Shown here piece by piece: positions 19,118-27,161 of a stretch of 64,000 nucleotides of DNA (within the stretch, counting starts at the first letter, position 1; each line of letters begins with the position of its first letter). Where the stretch lies: the NCBI RefSeq assembly GCF_014859525.1, contig NZ_JACUUB010000006.1:25216-89215 (forward strand), written 5' to 3'. A program made the translations under genes and the position numbers. Source of the stretch: Marinobacter sp. (GTDB lineage Bacteria > Pseudomonadota > Gammaproteobacteria > Pseudomonadales > Oleiphilaceae). The notes under the pieces are model-generated. The model had not been told where the DNA came from and did no database searches. It saw only the letters and a list, made by a program, of their open reading frames with translations.

Positions 19118-19253
19118 GGGGTGGAACTATGAGAACTTATCCTGTATCCGACTATAGCAGCTGTTTATTACGAATGCGCTGTATAGGCAGGAAATGCCTG
19201 ACAAATCTGGAGCGTGATTCTCAGTTTCGAATTCACGAATCGAATAGTTGACT

Positions 19254-19267
19254 TTGATGCAGATCAA
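19254..19267 (+). promoter_or_regulatory. Anr/FNR box
   Basis: TTGATGCAGATCAA is a perfect match to the FNR/Anr consensus TTGATNNNNATCAA. Its centre (19260.5) lies 41.5 bp before a predicted transcript start near 19302, and TAACCT at 19290-19295 fits a -10 element. This is the geometry of a class II FNR-activated promoter, so the downstream small gene should be induced when oxygen is low. Confidence 0.8.
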
Positions 19268-19334
19268 TACTAACGGCGTGGCAGGGGCGTAACCTGAGCT
19301 TAGTCAAGTTTCAGAACGGCCGGGAGAAGTTGAT

Positions 19335-19490
19335 ATGTATATGGATGCTGTCGTTATCGCAGGTATCGTAACCGTGTTGCTGGTGGTTGGATTTTTTGTA
19401 GGAGTCGGGGTTTTTATCGTAAAAGATCAGAAAGCTCACGGTGGCGATCATACTGAAACGCGCCACAAGGGGTATGGAGCTAAACAGTGA
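19335..19490 (+). CDS. 51-aa single-pass membrane protein, candidate cbb3-oxidase subunit CcoM
   Basis: A small gene of 51 codons. It starts MYMDAVVIAGIVTVLLVVGF and has one transmembrane helix (about residues 5-29), then a hydrophilic His/Lys-rich tail. GGAGA sits 7 bases before the ATG, and a perfect Anr box with a -10 element lies at the right distance upstream, so expression looks real and oxygen-controlled. The length, N-out single helix and VVIAG start resemble the small CcoM subunit described for the Pseudomonas stutzeri cbb3-type cytochrome oxidase, whose gene is not part of the cco operon. That assignment is from memory of the family and is not certain; CcoQ-like or another respiratory micro-protein is possible. 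No cco genes are in this window. Confidence 0.6.
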   Translation: MYMDAVVIAGIVTVLLVVGFFVGVGVFIVKDQKAHGGDHTETRHKGYGAKQ

Positions 19491-19514
19491 AGACTATAAT
19501 CCGCTCTTGAAAAT

Positions 19515-19590
19515 TGGCGTCCCCTAGGGGGTTCGAACCCCTGTTGCCGCCGTGAAAGGGCGGAGTCCTAGGCCACTAGACGAAGGGGAC
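19515..19590 (-). tRNA. tRNA-Glu (anticodon TTC)
   Basis: The minus strand folds into a full cloverleaf: acceptor arms GTCCCCT/AGGGGAC, anticodon stem CCGCC/GGCGG around loop CTTTCAC (anticodon TTC), T arm with GTTCGAA, discriminator G and encoded CCA (the CCA occupies 19515-19517). It reads GAA/GAG codons. Confidence 0.96.
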
Positions 19591-19629
19591 GCAACGTTTT
19601 CAACAACTTGCCTCGTCGAGGTGGCGCGT

Positions 19630-19658
19630 ATATTAAGTAAGGGCCTCAGACCTGTCAA
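19630..19658 (-). promoter_or_regulatory. Strong promoter of tRNA-Glu with GC-rich discriminator
   Basis: On the minus strand TTGACA (19658-19653), a 17-bp spacer and TAATAT (19635-19630) make a near-consensus sigma-70 promoter. The bases after the -10 (ACGCGCC) are a GC-rich discriminator typical of stringently controlled stable-RNA promoters. Transcript start is about 35 bases before the tRNA. Confidence 0.75.
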
Positions 19659-19675
19659 CGTTTTTTTTGAAAAAG

Positions 19676-20581
19676 TTACCTGGCCACGCTTTCAGTCAGT
19701 GCCGTTGCCAGTTCCGGGTACTTAAACTCGAAGCCTTCGTTTTGTAGGCGCATGGGTACGGCCTTTTGACCGGTGAGCAAAAGTCCTGCCATTTCCCCCA
19801 GTGCCAGCTTAAGAACCGGTGCGGGCGCCGGAAACAGGGTGGGCCGGTGTAGCACCTTCCCCAGGGTCTGGGTGAACTCTCGATTTGTTACGGGGTTGGG
19901 GCTGACCATATTGTAAGCGCCTTGAGCTCGTTCGTTTTCCAGCATCCAGATCAGTCCTGCCACCACGTCGTCCCTGTGTACCCAGGGCATAAACTGTTGT
20001 CCTGAGCCGAGCCGGCCCCCCAAACCCAGCCTGAAGGGTAAAATCATACGCTGCAGAAAGCCTCCTGCAGAGCCGACGACAATGCCCGTGCGAGACAAGC
20101 AGACTCTTACGCCACTCTGCATCAGTGTTCGAGTTTCCTGCTCCCAGTCCCGGCACAGTACATGAGTGAATTCCGGGTTGGGTTGGGTGTCTTCTGTAAC
20201 CAGGTGGGCCCCCTGGTTACCGTAAAAGCCGACAGCCGATCCGGACACCAGGACATCCGGCAGTTTCTCCCAGGTTTTGATGACGGTTACCAAGGTGTTT
20301 GTTAACCCTATCCGGCTGTTGCGAAGGGCTTGCTTGCGGGCGTCTGTCCACCGTTTATCGGCGATGCCTTCTCCGGCAAGATTGATCACCGCCTCGAAGC
20401 CAGGATGGCCTTCGAGGCTTTTCAGATCTGAGCAAACCTCTACTCGTCCACACAGCGCTCGCACGGTATCCGGGCGTTGCCGGCTCAGAACGGTCAGCGA
20501 ATAACCTTTACTGATCAGATCCCGGCAAAGTACCTTGCCAATAAAGCCAGTGCCTCCCGTAATCAGTACCCGCTTGTCCAT
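19676..20581 (-). CDS. TIGR01777-family NAD(P)-binding epimerase (YfcH-like)
   Basis: A 301-residue extended short-chain dehydrogenase/epimerase. The N-terminal Rossmann motif is VLITGGTGFIGKVLC, followed by INLAGEGIADKRWT, SGSAVGFYGNQG and the C-terminal DUF1731-type region (GEMAGLLLTGQKAVPMRL). Family members such as E. coli YfcH have no firmly established substrate. ATG 20581 is chosen because AAGGAG lies 8 bases upstream; the frame extends 7 codons further. It is 27 bp downstream of the CbiX-like gene and probably cotranscribed with it. Confidence 0.9.
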   Translation of the reverse strand: MDKRVLITGGTGFIGKVLCRDLISKGYSLTVLSRQRPDTVRALCGRVEVCSDLKSLEGHPGFEAVINLAGEGIADKRWTDARKQALRNSRIGLTNTLVTVIKTWEKLPDVLVSGSAVGFYGNQGAHLVTEDTQPNPEFTHVLCRDWEQETRTLMQSGVRVCLSRTGIVVGSAGGFLQRMILPFRLGLGGRLGSGQQFMPWVHRDDVVAGLIWMLENERAQGAYNMVSPNPVTNREFTQTLGKVLHRPTLFPAPAPVLKLALGEMAGLLLTGQKAVPMRLQNEGFEFKYPELATALTESVAR

Positions 20582-20608
20582 GGTCTTCTCCTTTGATGAC
20601 AAATTTGC

Positions 20609-20986
20609 TCAGCAGCTTGGGCTCGCAAGTTCCTCGAGTACAACGTTGCGGATGGCCTCACCGAGTTGAGGGTTCTTGCCAATGGGCTCGGCCAGTTTGA
20701 TGCTGACTCCGTGTTGGCTTTCCAGTTCACCGATCATGGCCGGGACGTCTTTGCGTAAATGTCTGCCGGCAGCCAGAAATAGTGGCACCACCGTATAGCT
20801 GAGCGTGCCAGCAGCCTTGCCCTGGCTAACAATAGTCTCAAGTGATGGTTCGGCAAGCTCCATGTAAGCTATAGCTGAGTGCTCGACAGACTGCAGCGTA
20901 GGTGCAGCCAGGCGCTCGAAGGTTTCACACCAACGTGGGTCACTGCTGCCATGGGCCAGCAGAATGATTTGATGCGACGTAGTCAT
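20609..20986 (-). CDS. Short CbiX/SirB-type chelatase-fold protein
   Basis: A 125-residue single-domain protein of the CbiX family. The start ILLAHGSSDPRW holds the histidine that in sirohydrochlorin cobalto/ferrochelatases binds substrate, and VVPLFLAAGRHLRKDVPAM holds the second conserved histidine. Single-domain members act as homodimers or have unassigned roles. ATG 20986 has GGAGAG just upstream; the frame is open to 21049. No cobalamin or siroheme genes are adjacent, so the substrate cannot be named. Confidence 0.8.
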   Translation of the reverse strand: MTTSHQIILLAHGSSDPRWCETFERLAAPTLQSVEHSAIAYMELAEPSLETIVSQGKAAGTLSYTVVPLFLAAGRHLRKDVPAMIGELESQHGVSIKLAEPIGKNPQLGEAIRNVVLEELASPSC

Positions 20987-21081
20987 GTTCTCTCCAGAGT
21001 GGTCAAATAGGGCAAATCGGTCGTATCCGAGTTGGCGATGCACATACACCTGCTGATTTTAATGTAACAGGGAGTTGCTAA

Positions 21082-21684
21082 ATGTTCGATTGGAAAGACC
21101 TTCTGGATTTCTGGTTTGGCAAATTGGACGACATGGGGTTGCCAGACAGCGATCACCGGAGCCGCTGGTTTCGCTCTGATCGCAAGTTTGACCAGGAAAT
21201 CCGTCGGCGTTTTCTCTCGTTGGTGTTGTTTGCGTCTGAACAGGGCCTGGACCACTGGCGTAAACACGCCGGTGGTGCCTTGGCAGAAATAGTGCTACTG
21301 GACCAGTTCAGTCGAAATATCTTCAGGGGTGGCGCGTTGGCCTTTGATAACGATCCGCTGGCTCGAAAGCTGTGCAGGCGAGCGATGCAGAAGGGGCAGG
21401 ATCAGGCGCTGCCGCCAATCCAGAGGGCATTTCTCTACATGCCGATGCAGCATTCAGAACGGCCAGGCGATCAGGCACTGTCGGTCGAGTGTTATCAGCA
21501 GTTGGTAAAAAGCGCTGATGGTGTGTTGGCCGAATTTCTTGAAAGCTTTTTGGAGTCTGCCTTGGCCCATCAAGAGATCGTTAGCCAATTTGGTCGGTTT
21601 CCCCATAGAAACCGAGCGCTTGGTCGATCTTCTACTGAGCAGGAGCTTATTTATTTGAATGGCGCTTCAACCTTCGGACAGTAA
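21082..21684 (+). CDS. DUF924 family protein
   Basis: A 200-residue all-helical protein. The signature WKDLLDFWFG near the N-terminus, RSRWFRSDRKFDQEIRRRF and LLDQFSRNIFRG (residues about 68-85) are the DUF924 pattern, and YMPMQHSERPGDQ is the second conserved block. Members are TPR-like helical proteins with no agreed biochemical function. ATG 21082 follows a GGGAG ribosome-binding site. It diverges from the CbiX-like gene; the 95-bp gap presumably holds both promoters. Confidence 0.88.
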   Translation: MFDWKDLLDFWFGKLDDMGLPDSDHRSRWFRSDRKFDQEIRRRFLSLVLFASEQGLDHWRKHAGGALAEIVLLDQFSRNIFRGGALAFDNDPLARKLCRRAMQKGQDQALPPIQRAFLYMPMQHSERPGDQALSVECYQQLVKSADGVLAEFLESFLESALAHQEIVSQFGRFPHRNRALGRSSTEQELIYLNGASTFGQ

Positions 21685-21752
21685 TGCCGTCGGGTATGAT
21701 TACCGGAAAATGGTTGATGGCCAGGCAAGCGGAAGTTTTTTCAATAAATTGG

Positions 21753-21780
21753 TTGACGACCGACATCCTATCAGTAGAAT
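21753..21780 (+). promoter_or_regulatory. Promoter of tRNA-Gly
   Basis: TTGACG (21753-21758), 16-bp spacer, TAGAAT (21775-21780), with a predicted start near 21787 and a short leader before the tRNA at 21819. Confidence 0.65.
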
Positions 21781-21818
21781 ACGCATCCGTTGAGAGGCAA
21801 CGCCCATGTTCAACATCA

Positions 21819-21894
<76 letters not shown>

Positions 21895-21901
21895 GATTTT
21901 G

Positions 21902-21929
21902 AAAACCCGACCTTATGCGTCGGGTTTTT
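21902..21929 (+). terminator. Rho-independent terminator after tRNA-Gly
   Basis: AAAACCCGAC and GTCGGGTTTT pair around a 7-base loop, ending in a run of five Ts; it starts 8 bases after the tRNA. Confidence 0.85.
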
Positions 21930-22023
21930 CGTATCCGGTTCCTGATTTCTCCCTCATGAGCCCCGGCTCGTCAGTTATACTCGTTACCCTCCATCCAAAA
22001 CTGATGCATTAAAGGGTGGCATT

Positions 22024-22821
22024 ATGCGCGTCCAATCCCTCTACCTCTATCCGGTAAAATCTCTCGCAGGCATTGAGGTGTCGTCCTTTAATCTGGATGA
22101 ATTCGGCCCTGCCGGCGATCGACGCTGGATGCTGGTGAACGACGGTGGGGAATTTGTAACCCAGCGCCAATTACCTATGCTCGCCACAATCCGTACCTGC
22201 CTTGATGGTCGTGCCGTAAAGGTATTTATCCCCGGTGAAGGTCCGTTTGATTTGGTGCCAGGCAAGGAGCCTGTCTCTGTTGGGGTATGGCAGGATCGAG
22301 TCGATGCTCTGGTTGGTACAGGCATGGTCAACCCGGCGGTTAGTCGTTATTGTGGGCAAAACCTTCGCTTTGTTTACATGCCCGATGACAGCTTTCGGCG
22401 CGTAGACCCCGAGCGTGTTCCAGGTTGGAAGCGAGTCGGTTTTGCCGATGGCTTTCCGTTTCTTGTGACCAACCAGTCTTCGTTGGACGAACTTAACGCC
22501 AGACTCGACAAGCCCGTGGACATGCGGCACTTCCGGGCCAATATTGTTGTTTCAGGTGCTGAACCCTGGGCTGAGGATGGCTGGCATTCTCTGGTTATCG
22601 GCACGGCACGCTTCCTTGTCGCCAAGCCCTGCTCCCGGTGCGTGATGACCACAGTAGATCCCGATTCGGGCAACAGGCATCCCCAGATCGAGCCGCTCAG
22701 AACACTATCGACCTACAGAAAAACATCGAATGGCGTTATCTTCGGCCAGAACGCCATTCACCTTGACGGTCACCGTTTGTCGGTGGGCGATACCGTTACT
22801 CTTTCTCAGCAGGAGTTATAA
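22024..22821 (+). CDS. MOSC domain protein (YcbX/mARC type without ferredoxin domain)
   Basis: A 265-residue protein with an N-terminal beta-barrel MOSC_N domain (MRVQSLYLYPVKSLAGIEV; GDRRWMLVNDGGEFVTQRQ) and a C-terminal MOSC domain. KPCSRCVMTTVDPDSG (about residues 201-216) contains the cysteine that in mARC and YcbX ligates the molybdenum cofactor. E. coli YcbX (about 370 residues) has an extra C-terminal [2Fe-2S] domain that is missing here, so an external electron donor would be needed. Reduction of N-hydroxylated compounds is the family's best known activity; the substrate here is inferred only. uup follows after 5 bp, so cotranscription is likely. Confidence 0.85.
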   Translation: MRVQSLYLYPVKSLAGIEVSSFNLDEFGPAGDRRWMLVNDGGEFVTQRQLPMLATIRTCLDGRAVKVFIPGEGPFDLVPGKEPVSVGVWQDRVDALVGTGMVNPAVSRYCGQNLRFVYMPDDSFRRVDPERVPGWKRVGFADGFPFLVTNQSSLDELNARLDKPVDMRHFRANIVVSGAEPWAEDGWHSLVIGTARFLVAKPCSRCVMTTVDPDSGNRHPQIEPLRTLSTYRKTSNGVIFGQNAIHLDGHRLSVGDTVTLSQQEL

Positions 22822-22826
22822 CCAAA

Positions 22827-24764
22827 GTGCCTTTGTTAACACTGGAAAAAATAGCCTTGTCTTTCGGTATGCATCCGTTGCTCGATGGCGCGACGTTGAT
22901 GATCGATCCGGGGGAGCGGGTATGCTTGCTTGGGCGCAATGGCGAGGGCAAATCGACGCTGTTGAAGATTGTCAGTGGCGAGGTGGTTCCTGACGGTGGC
23001 GTGGTTCGGCTGGAAGAAGGTTCGGTTTTGTCGGTATTGCCTCAGAGTTTGCCATCTGATGATCCACGTACCGCCTATGATGTTGTGGCGTCGGCGTTTC
23101 CTGAAACCGGGGCGGTTCTGGCGGAATTCCATCGGCTGTCTCAGCTGGCTGACGAGGCAAGCATGGATGCCATGATGAAGGCCCAGGAACGTATTGAGGC
23201 GCTGGACGGTTGGCGGCTTGATCAAAAGGTCACCACGATTCTTGGCCAGTATGGAATAGACCCCGATCGTACCCTGAATACTTTGTCTGGAGGCTGGCAG
23301 CGCCGGGTTCTTCTGGCCAAAGCTCTGGTTGCCGAGCCCGACATACTGCTGTTGGACGAGCCCACTAACCATTTGGATGTGCCGGCCATAGCCTGGCTAG
23401 AAGAAGCGCTCGCACAGTTTCGTGGCGCCATGTTGTTTGTCAGTCATGACCGGGCGTTTATTCGCCGAATGGCGACCCGGGTGGTTGAGTTGGACCGGGG
23501 GCAGTTGATCAGTTTTGCGGCCAGTTACGATCGCTACCTGGAGCTTAAAGAAAAAGCACTTGAAGATGAAGACCGTCAGAATGCGCTATTTGACAAGCGA
23601 CTGAAGCAGGAAGAGACCTGGATCCGTCAGGGCATTAAAGCCAGGCGGACTCGTAATATGGGTCGAGTTCGTTCGCTCAAAGCCATGAGAGAGGAACACC
23701 GTCAACGTCGCGTGCGGGGAGGTACCGCGAATTTCTCTGTCGAAGAGGCCGCGAAGTCCGGAAAACTGGTGGCAGAGACCCGGGCTGCCGGTTTTGTTTA
23801 CCCGGATGGGCACAGGGTGGTGCAAGGTATGGATCTCACCATTATCCGGGGCGACAAGATTGGTCTGGTGGGTGAGAACGGGACCGGCAAAACGACCCTG
23901 GTCCGCTTGCTGCTCGGCGAGTTGCAGCCGACCGAAGGTGATATTCGTCTCGGGACCAATCTAAAGGTGGCGTATTTCGACCAGCTCAGAGGAGAGTTGG
24001 ATCTTGAGCGAAACGCTCTGGATAATCTTGCAGAAGGCCGTGAATTCATCGATATCAACGGTCAAAGCAAGCATGTTTTGGGTTATTTGCAGGAGTTTTT
24101 GTTTACACCGGAGCGTTCCCGATCTCCCGTGCGTGTTTTCTCCGGTGGTGAGCGTGCGCGCCTATTGTTGGCGAAGCTGTTCAGCAAGCCTGCCAACATC
24201 CTGGTGCTGGACGAACCGACCAACGATCTGGATGTCGAAACGTTGGAGTTGCTGGAAGAGCAGCTGGCTGAGTTCAAGGGTACCGTCATTGTGATCAGCC
24301 ACGACCGGGAATTTCTGGACAATGTGGTGACGGAAACCATCTTCCTGGATGGCTCGGGTAACGTTCAGGAGCACGTGGGTGGGTATACAGACTGGCGTCG
24401 ACAAGGCGGACGTTTCCCCGCAGAGATCTCGGGCAGCCGCCTGGACAAGCAGGACAAGCGGGATAAAGCTTCTCCTGCAGAAAAAGAAGAGGCACCAGTT
24501 GCACAGATTGTGGCGCAGTCGGCAAAACAAAAGCCCATAAAACTCAGCTACAAGCTTAAACTGGAGCTGGAACAGTTGCCCGGCCAGATCGAGGCGCTGG
24601 AGCAAGAGGTGGCAGACCTTCGGGAAACTGTTGCTGCCCCCAACTTTTATTCAGGCCCACCGGAGGAAGTATCAGCTGCTCTGGATTTGCTGGCGGAAAC
24701 GGAGTCCCGTCTGGAGTTGGTTATTGAACGGTGGATGGAGCTGGAAGAACAGGCGAATCAATGA
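22827..24764 (+). CDS. uup: ABC-F ATPase Uup
   Basis: A 645-residue soluble ABC-F protein with two ATPase cassettes and no membrane domain. Cassette 1: Walker A GRNGEGKST (about 37-45), signature LSGGWQRR, Walker B ILLLDEPTNHLD. Between the cassettes is a charged helical linker (about 220-300). Cassette 2: Walker A GENGTGKTT, signature FSGGERAR, Walker B ILVLDEPTNDLD. A C-terminal coiled coil (about 565-645) is typical of Uup, which acts on ribosomes or branched DNA and reduces transposon precise excision in E. coli. It starts at GTG 22827; the start matches E. coli Uup. Its stop overlaps the next gene's ATG by 4 bases. Confidence 0.9.
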   Translation: MPLLTLEKIALSFGMHPLLDGATLMIDPGERVCLLGRNGEGKSTLLKIVSGEVVPDGGVVRLEEGSVLSVLPQSLPSDDPRTAYDVVASAFPETGAVLAEFHRLSQLADEASMDAMMKAQERIEALDGWRLDQKVTTILGQYGIDPDRTLNTLSGGWQRRVLLAKALVAEPDILLLDEPTNHLDVPAIAWLEEALAQFRGAMLFVSHDRAFIRRMATRVVELDRGQLISFAASYDRYLELKEKALEDEDRQNALFDKRLKQEETWIRQGIKARRTRNMGRVRSLKAMREEHRQRRVRGGTANFSVEEAAKSGKLVAETRAAGFVYPDGHRVVQGMDLTIIRGDKIGLVGENGTGKTTLVRLLLGELQPTEGDIRLGTNLKVAYFDQLRGELDLERNALDNLAEGREFIDINGQSKHVLGYLQEFLFTPERSRSPVRVFSGGERARLLLAKLFSKPANILVLDEPTNDLDVETLELLEEQLAEFKGTVIVISHDREFLDNVVTETIFLDGSGNVQEHVGGYTDWRRQGGRFPAEISGSRLDKQDKRDKASPAEKEEAPVAQIVAQSAKQKPIKLSYKLKLELEQLPGQIEALEQEVADLRETVAAPNFYSGPPEEVSAALDLLAETESRLELVIERWMELEEQANQ

Positions 24765-25429
24765 ACATTAATTACAATTTCAAGTTTCAGGATGGCCGCA
24801 CTATCGATTTCAAAGTAACCGGGGAGCCGATCAGGCCGCCGGTTTCTCAAATGCCTGCATGGACCAGGTTGGAGCATTGCCAATGCTCCAACTGTCCCCT
24901 GAAATCCGGGGAGACGGTCTATTGCCCGGCAGCGATTGAGATTTTACCGGTGGTCGAAGAGTTTCAGGCAGAAGATGCCTATCAGAAGGTCGATGTGATG
25001 GTGACCGACGAGCGCCGCTCATATGCCAAGCAGACAACGCTGGAAGAGGCGCTTCGATCGCTGCTCGGTTTAAAGATGGCAACCAGTGGTTGCCCGGTGT
25101 TGTCGGAGCTTAAGCCGATGGCGCTTCATCACCTGCCATTTGCCAACAGCGACGAATTTGTAATGCGCAGTGTTGGCTATTATCTGCTTCAGCAATTGTT
25201 TGCGGCGCGCAATAAAGAACAGGCGGATTGGGAGCTCAAGGGGCTGGTGGAGCGTAATCAAAGACTGCAGCTTGTTAATCAGGCGCTCTGGCAGAGGATT
25301 CATGCCGTGTGCCGCGGTGACAGTAACCTTAAAGCCTTGCTGAGTTTCTTCTCGATGGCGTCGAGCGTCAGCGTATCGTTGGAAAGTCAGCTCAGGAAGT
25401 TGCAGTCAAGAATGAATGGGGAGGCGTAA
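24761..25429 (+). CDS. Unknown Cys-rich protein translationally coupled to uup
   Basis: A 222-residue protein I do not recognise. The N-terminus (INYNFKFQDGRTIDFKV) looks like a short beta domain. A cysteine cluster C40-x-C42-x2-C45-x9-C55 follows, a plausible zinc or Fe-S ligand set, and another conserved-looking block (SGCPVLSELKPMALHHLPF) spans about 109-127. The C-terminal third is helical and amphipathic, perhaps a coiled coil. No signal peptide or membrane segment is seen. The ATG overlaps the uup stop (ATGA), so it is translated with uup, suggesting a related role. The gene ends inside a terminator hairpin. Confidence 0.8.
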   Translation: MNINYNFKFQDGRTIDFKVTGEPIRPPVSQMPAWTRLEHCQCSNCPLKSGETVYCPAAIEILPVVEEFQAEDAYQKVDVMVTDERRSYAKQTTLEEALRSLLGLKMATSGCPVLSELKPMALHHLPFANSDEFVMRSVGYYLLQQLFAARNKEQADWELKGLVERNQRLQLVNQALWQRIHAVCRGDSNLKALLSFFSMASSVSVSLESQLRKLQSRMNGEA

Positions 25430-25440
25430 GCCTCCCTTTT
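25419..25440 (+). terminator. Terminator overlapping the stop codon at 25427
   Basis: GGGAGGC-GTAA-GCCTCCC followed by TTTT. The 7-bp stem has the gene's TAA stop codon in the loop, so the last coding bases form the terminator. Confidence 0.85.
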
Positions 25441-25468
25441 CTCATGCTGCTTCACTGTGTGGTGGTGA

Positions 25469-25900
25469 TCAGTGGATCCGAATGGCCAGTACGTCGCACT
25501 GGGTGCCGTGCAGCACGCCGTTTGCGGTAGAACCCAGCAGCAGTTGGAAGCCTTTGCGGCCATGGCTGCCCACAATGACCAAGTCCACTTGCTGGTCTTT
25601 TACAATACGGTGAATCTCGGACTCCGGCCGGCCAACGGTTACGATCTGATGACTTTTCGGAACACCGTACTCGTCACCGTACTTGGTCAGTTGCTCCCGG
25701 GCTGCTTTGTCCAACTGATCCTGCAGTTCAGTCAGATCCATCGGGATATCGCCCCCGTAGGCGTAACCAACCGGCTCAACAACGTGCACCAGCAGTAGCT
25801 CGGCTCCGTAGGCATCGCAAATTGCTTTCGCCTTGTTCAGAACCTGAGGTGCTTCTTCAGTAAGGTCGATAGCGACCAGCATTTTAGTATAGGCGGACAT
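25469..25900 (-). CDS. Universal stress protein, UspA family
   Basis: A 143-residue single-domain Usp. KMLVAIDLTEEAPQVLNKA begins the Rossmann-like fold, and VGSHGRKGFQLLLGSTANGV near residues 107-126 is the nucleotide-binding loop of ATP-binding-type Usps (GSHG followed by GST), unlike E. coli UspA itself. Cytoplasmic, probably dimeric; likely induced in stationary phase or stress, though no specific operator is recognised. ATG 25900 has GGAGTGA before it. It converges on the Cys-rich unknown gene. Confidence 0.9.
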   Translation of the reverse strand: MSAYTKMLVAIDLTEEAPQVLNKAKAICDAYGAELLLVHVVEPVGYAYGGDIPMDLTELQDQLDKAAREQLTKYGDEYGVPKSHQIVTVGRPESEIHRIVKDQQVDLVIVGSHGRKGFQLLLGSTANGVLHGTQCDVLAIRIH

Positions 25901-26028
25901 TCAGTCACTCCTTTGCGCATTGGGTAGGAACAGTATTATCAGTTTATACCAAAAGGTGTCGAGGGATTCTGACGGGCGTCAACGGGGAGGGATTGGCCGG
26001 GCAGGCGCTGAGCTTACCCGGCCGACAA

Positions 26029-26847
26029 TTACACGTTGTTTTGGAGCAGTACAATGGTGGTTGTCAGTCCGCGGATAATGCCCTTTGAATAACGGTCGAT
26101 GACAAAGCTGACGTTGTTCTCGTTGTAATTGATATACGATCCGCGAATGAACTGCCATTTGGAGCTTACATCGTCAATCGCTGACTTCAGTTGACGGTTG
26201 GCGCTGCCAGTTTGAAGTTGCGCCAGCAGGCTGTCGAACTGTAATGCCTGCTGATCCAGCGGTGCTTCGTCCGACGAACCCTGAAAGGTCTGGGCCACAG
26301 AAGAGTGGGTGCGGGCAGAGTATCTGGCCATCATCTGTGCCATCACGACCGCTGCGGATCTTGCAGACTCGATTCGGGCATCTGTTGGTGCGTTGCTGTT
26401 ATCCAGGGCGACGCTGTAAAGATCGGTGGCAATAATATTGAGTTTCATAGCGTTATCAGCCAGATCGGCCATCAGGCGCAGATCAGGGTATCCCTGTTCC
26501 CGTACCTCGTTGATGTTGCCGCGCATCAGGTCTTTGAACACGTCAAATTCCTGATTGAGGCTTTCAACTTGCTGCTCAGTCAATGCACCGCTTGTGCTGG
26601 TGATAATCGAGTTCATGGCATCGTTGGAAGCATTAATGCTTTCTACGATTCGATTCAAGGCTTCGGAATCGCCGGCCGCACTGAAAGCGTACAAGGAATC
26701 AAGTGCTAAGTAGTTGTTGATTCGGAAATCATGCAGGTCAGAGAGAAATTCCGATCCGGTGTCCTGAGCCTTGGCGCCAAACGCGGTCAGGGAAAACAAA
26801 ATCAGTAAGGCAAGCAGTGGCTGAGTGCGCAGGCGAGCGTTTTTCAT
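26029..26847 (-). CDS. Secreted helical protein of unknown function
   Basis: A 272-residue protein with a clear Sec signal peptide: basic MKNARLRTQ, hydrophobic core, and an AKA-Q cleavage site near residue 27. The mature part is almost entirely predicted helix, rich in Ala, Ser, Asn and Leu, without cysteines; runs such as NRIVESINASNDAMNSIITS look like the four-helix sensor bundles seen in periplasmic domains of chemoreceptors and PilJ, but no transmembrane anchor follows. I do not recognise a named family. Its gene diverges from fadB across a 314-bp region and ends 128 bp before uspA. Confidence 0.8.
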   Translation of the reverse strand: MKNARLRTQPLLALLILFSLTAFGAKAQDTGSEFLSDLHDFRINNYLALDSLYAFSAAGDSEALNRIVESINASNDAMNSIITSTSGALTEQQVESLNQEFDVFKDLMRGNINEVREQGYPDLRLMADLADNAMKLNIIATDLYSVALDNSNAPTDARIESARSAAVVMAQMMARYSARTHSSVAQTFQGSSDEAPLDQQALQFDSLLAQLQTGSANRQLKSAIDDVSSKWQFIRGSYINYNENNVSFVIDRYSKGIIRGLTTTIVLLQNNV

Positions 26848-27032
26848 CGGATGAGTCTCCGTAATGCTGTTTATTATTGTGGACTAAAGTCGCACTCCGA
26901 AGTTAAAGTAACTGTGCCGGCTAATCAAGCAGTTTCCGGCTCTCACAGGTTGTATCCTCTAATTTCTGTCAGCTTCATCAAGAAACAAATTGACAAACGC
27001 TCCATTTTTTTTCATGGTGTCCCCTCACGATT

Positions 27033-27046
27033 CAAACGACTGTATG
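27033..27046. promoter_or_regulatory. PsrA/FadR-like operator candidate upstream of fadB
   Basis: CAAACGACTGTATG differs by one base from a CAAAC-N4-GTTTG palindrome, the kind of site bound by the Pseudomonas fatty-acid regulator PsrA. It lies downstream of a TTGACA (26990-26995) whose -10 (CATGGT, 27013-27018) is weak, in the 314-bp gap before fadB. Suggestive only. The rest of the gap (26848-27161) shows no other gene. Confidence 0.3.
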
Positions 27047-27161
27047 AATTTTGGATCGGAAAGATCGGGCAGTGACCGAAATCTCGCTGCAAAAGCAGTC
27101 AGGATGACAGATAACGTCGAATGGCTGTCAGCAGTTTCAAACACAGACTGGAGATCAGTTG

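Noticed and set aside
19226..19244. Inverted repeat TTCGA-N9-TCGAA upstream of the Anr box
   Set aside because: Short arms and no known matching regulator; could be chance in an AT-richer gap.
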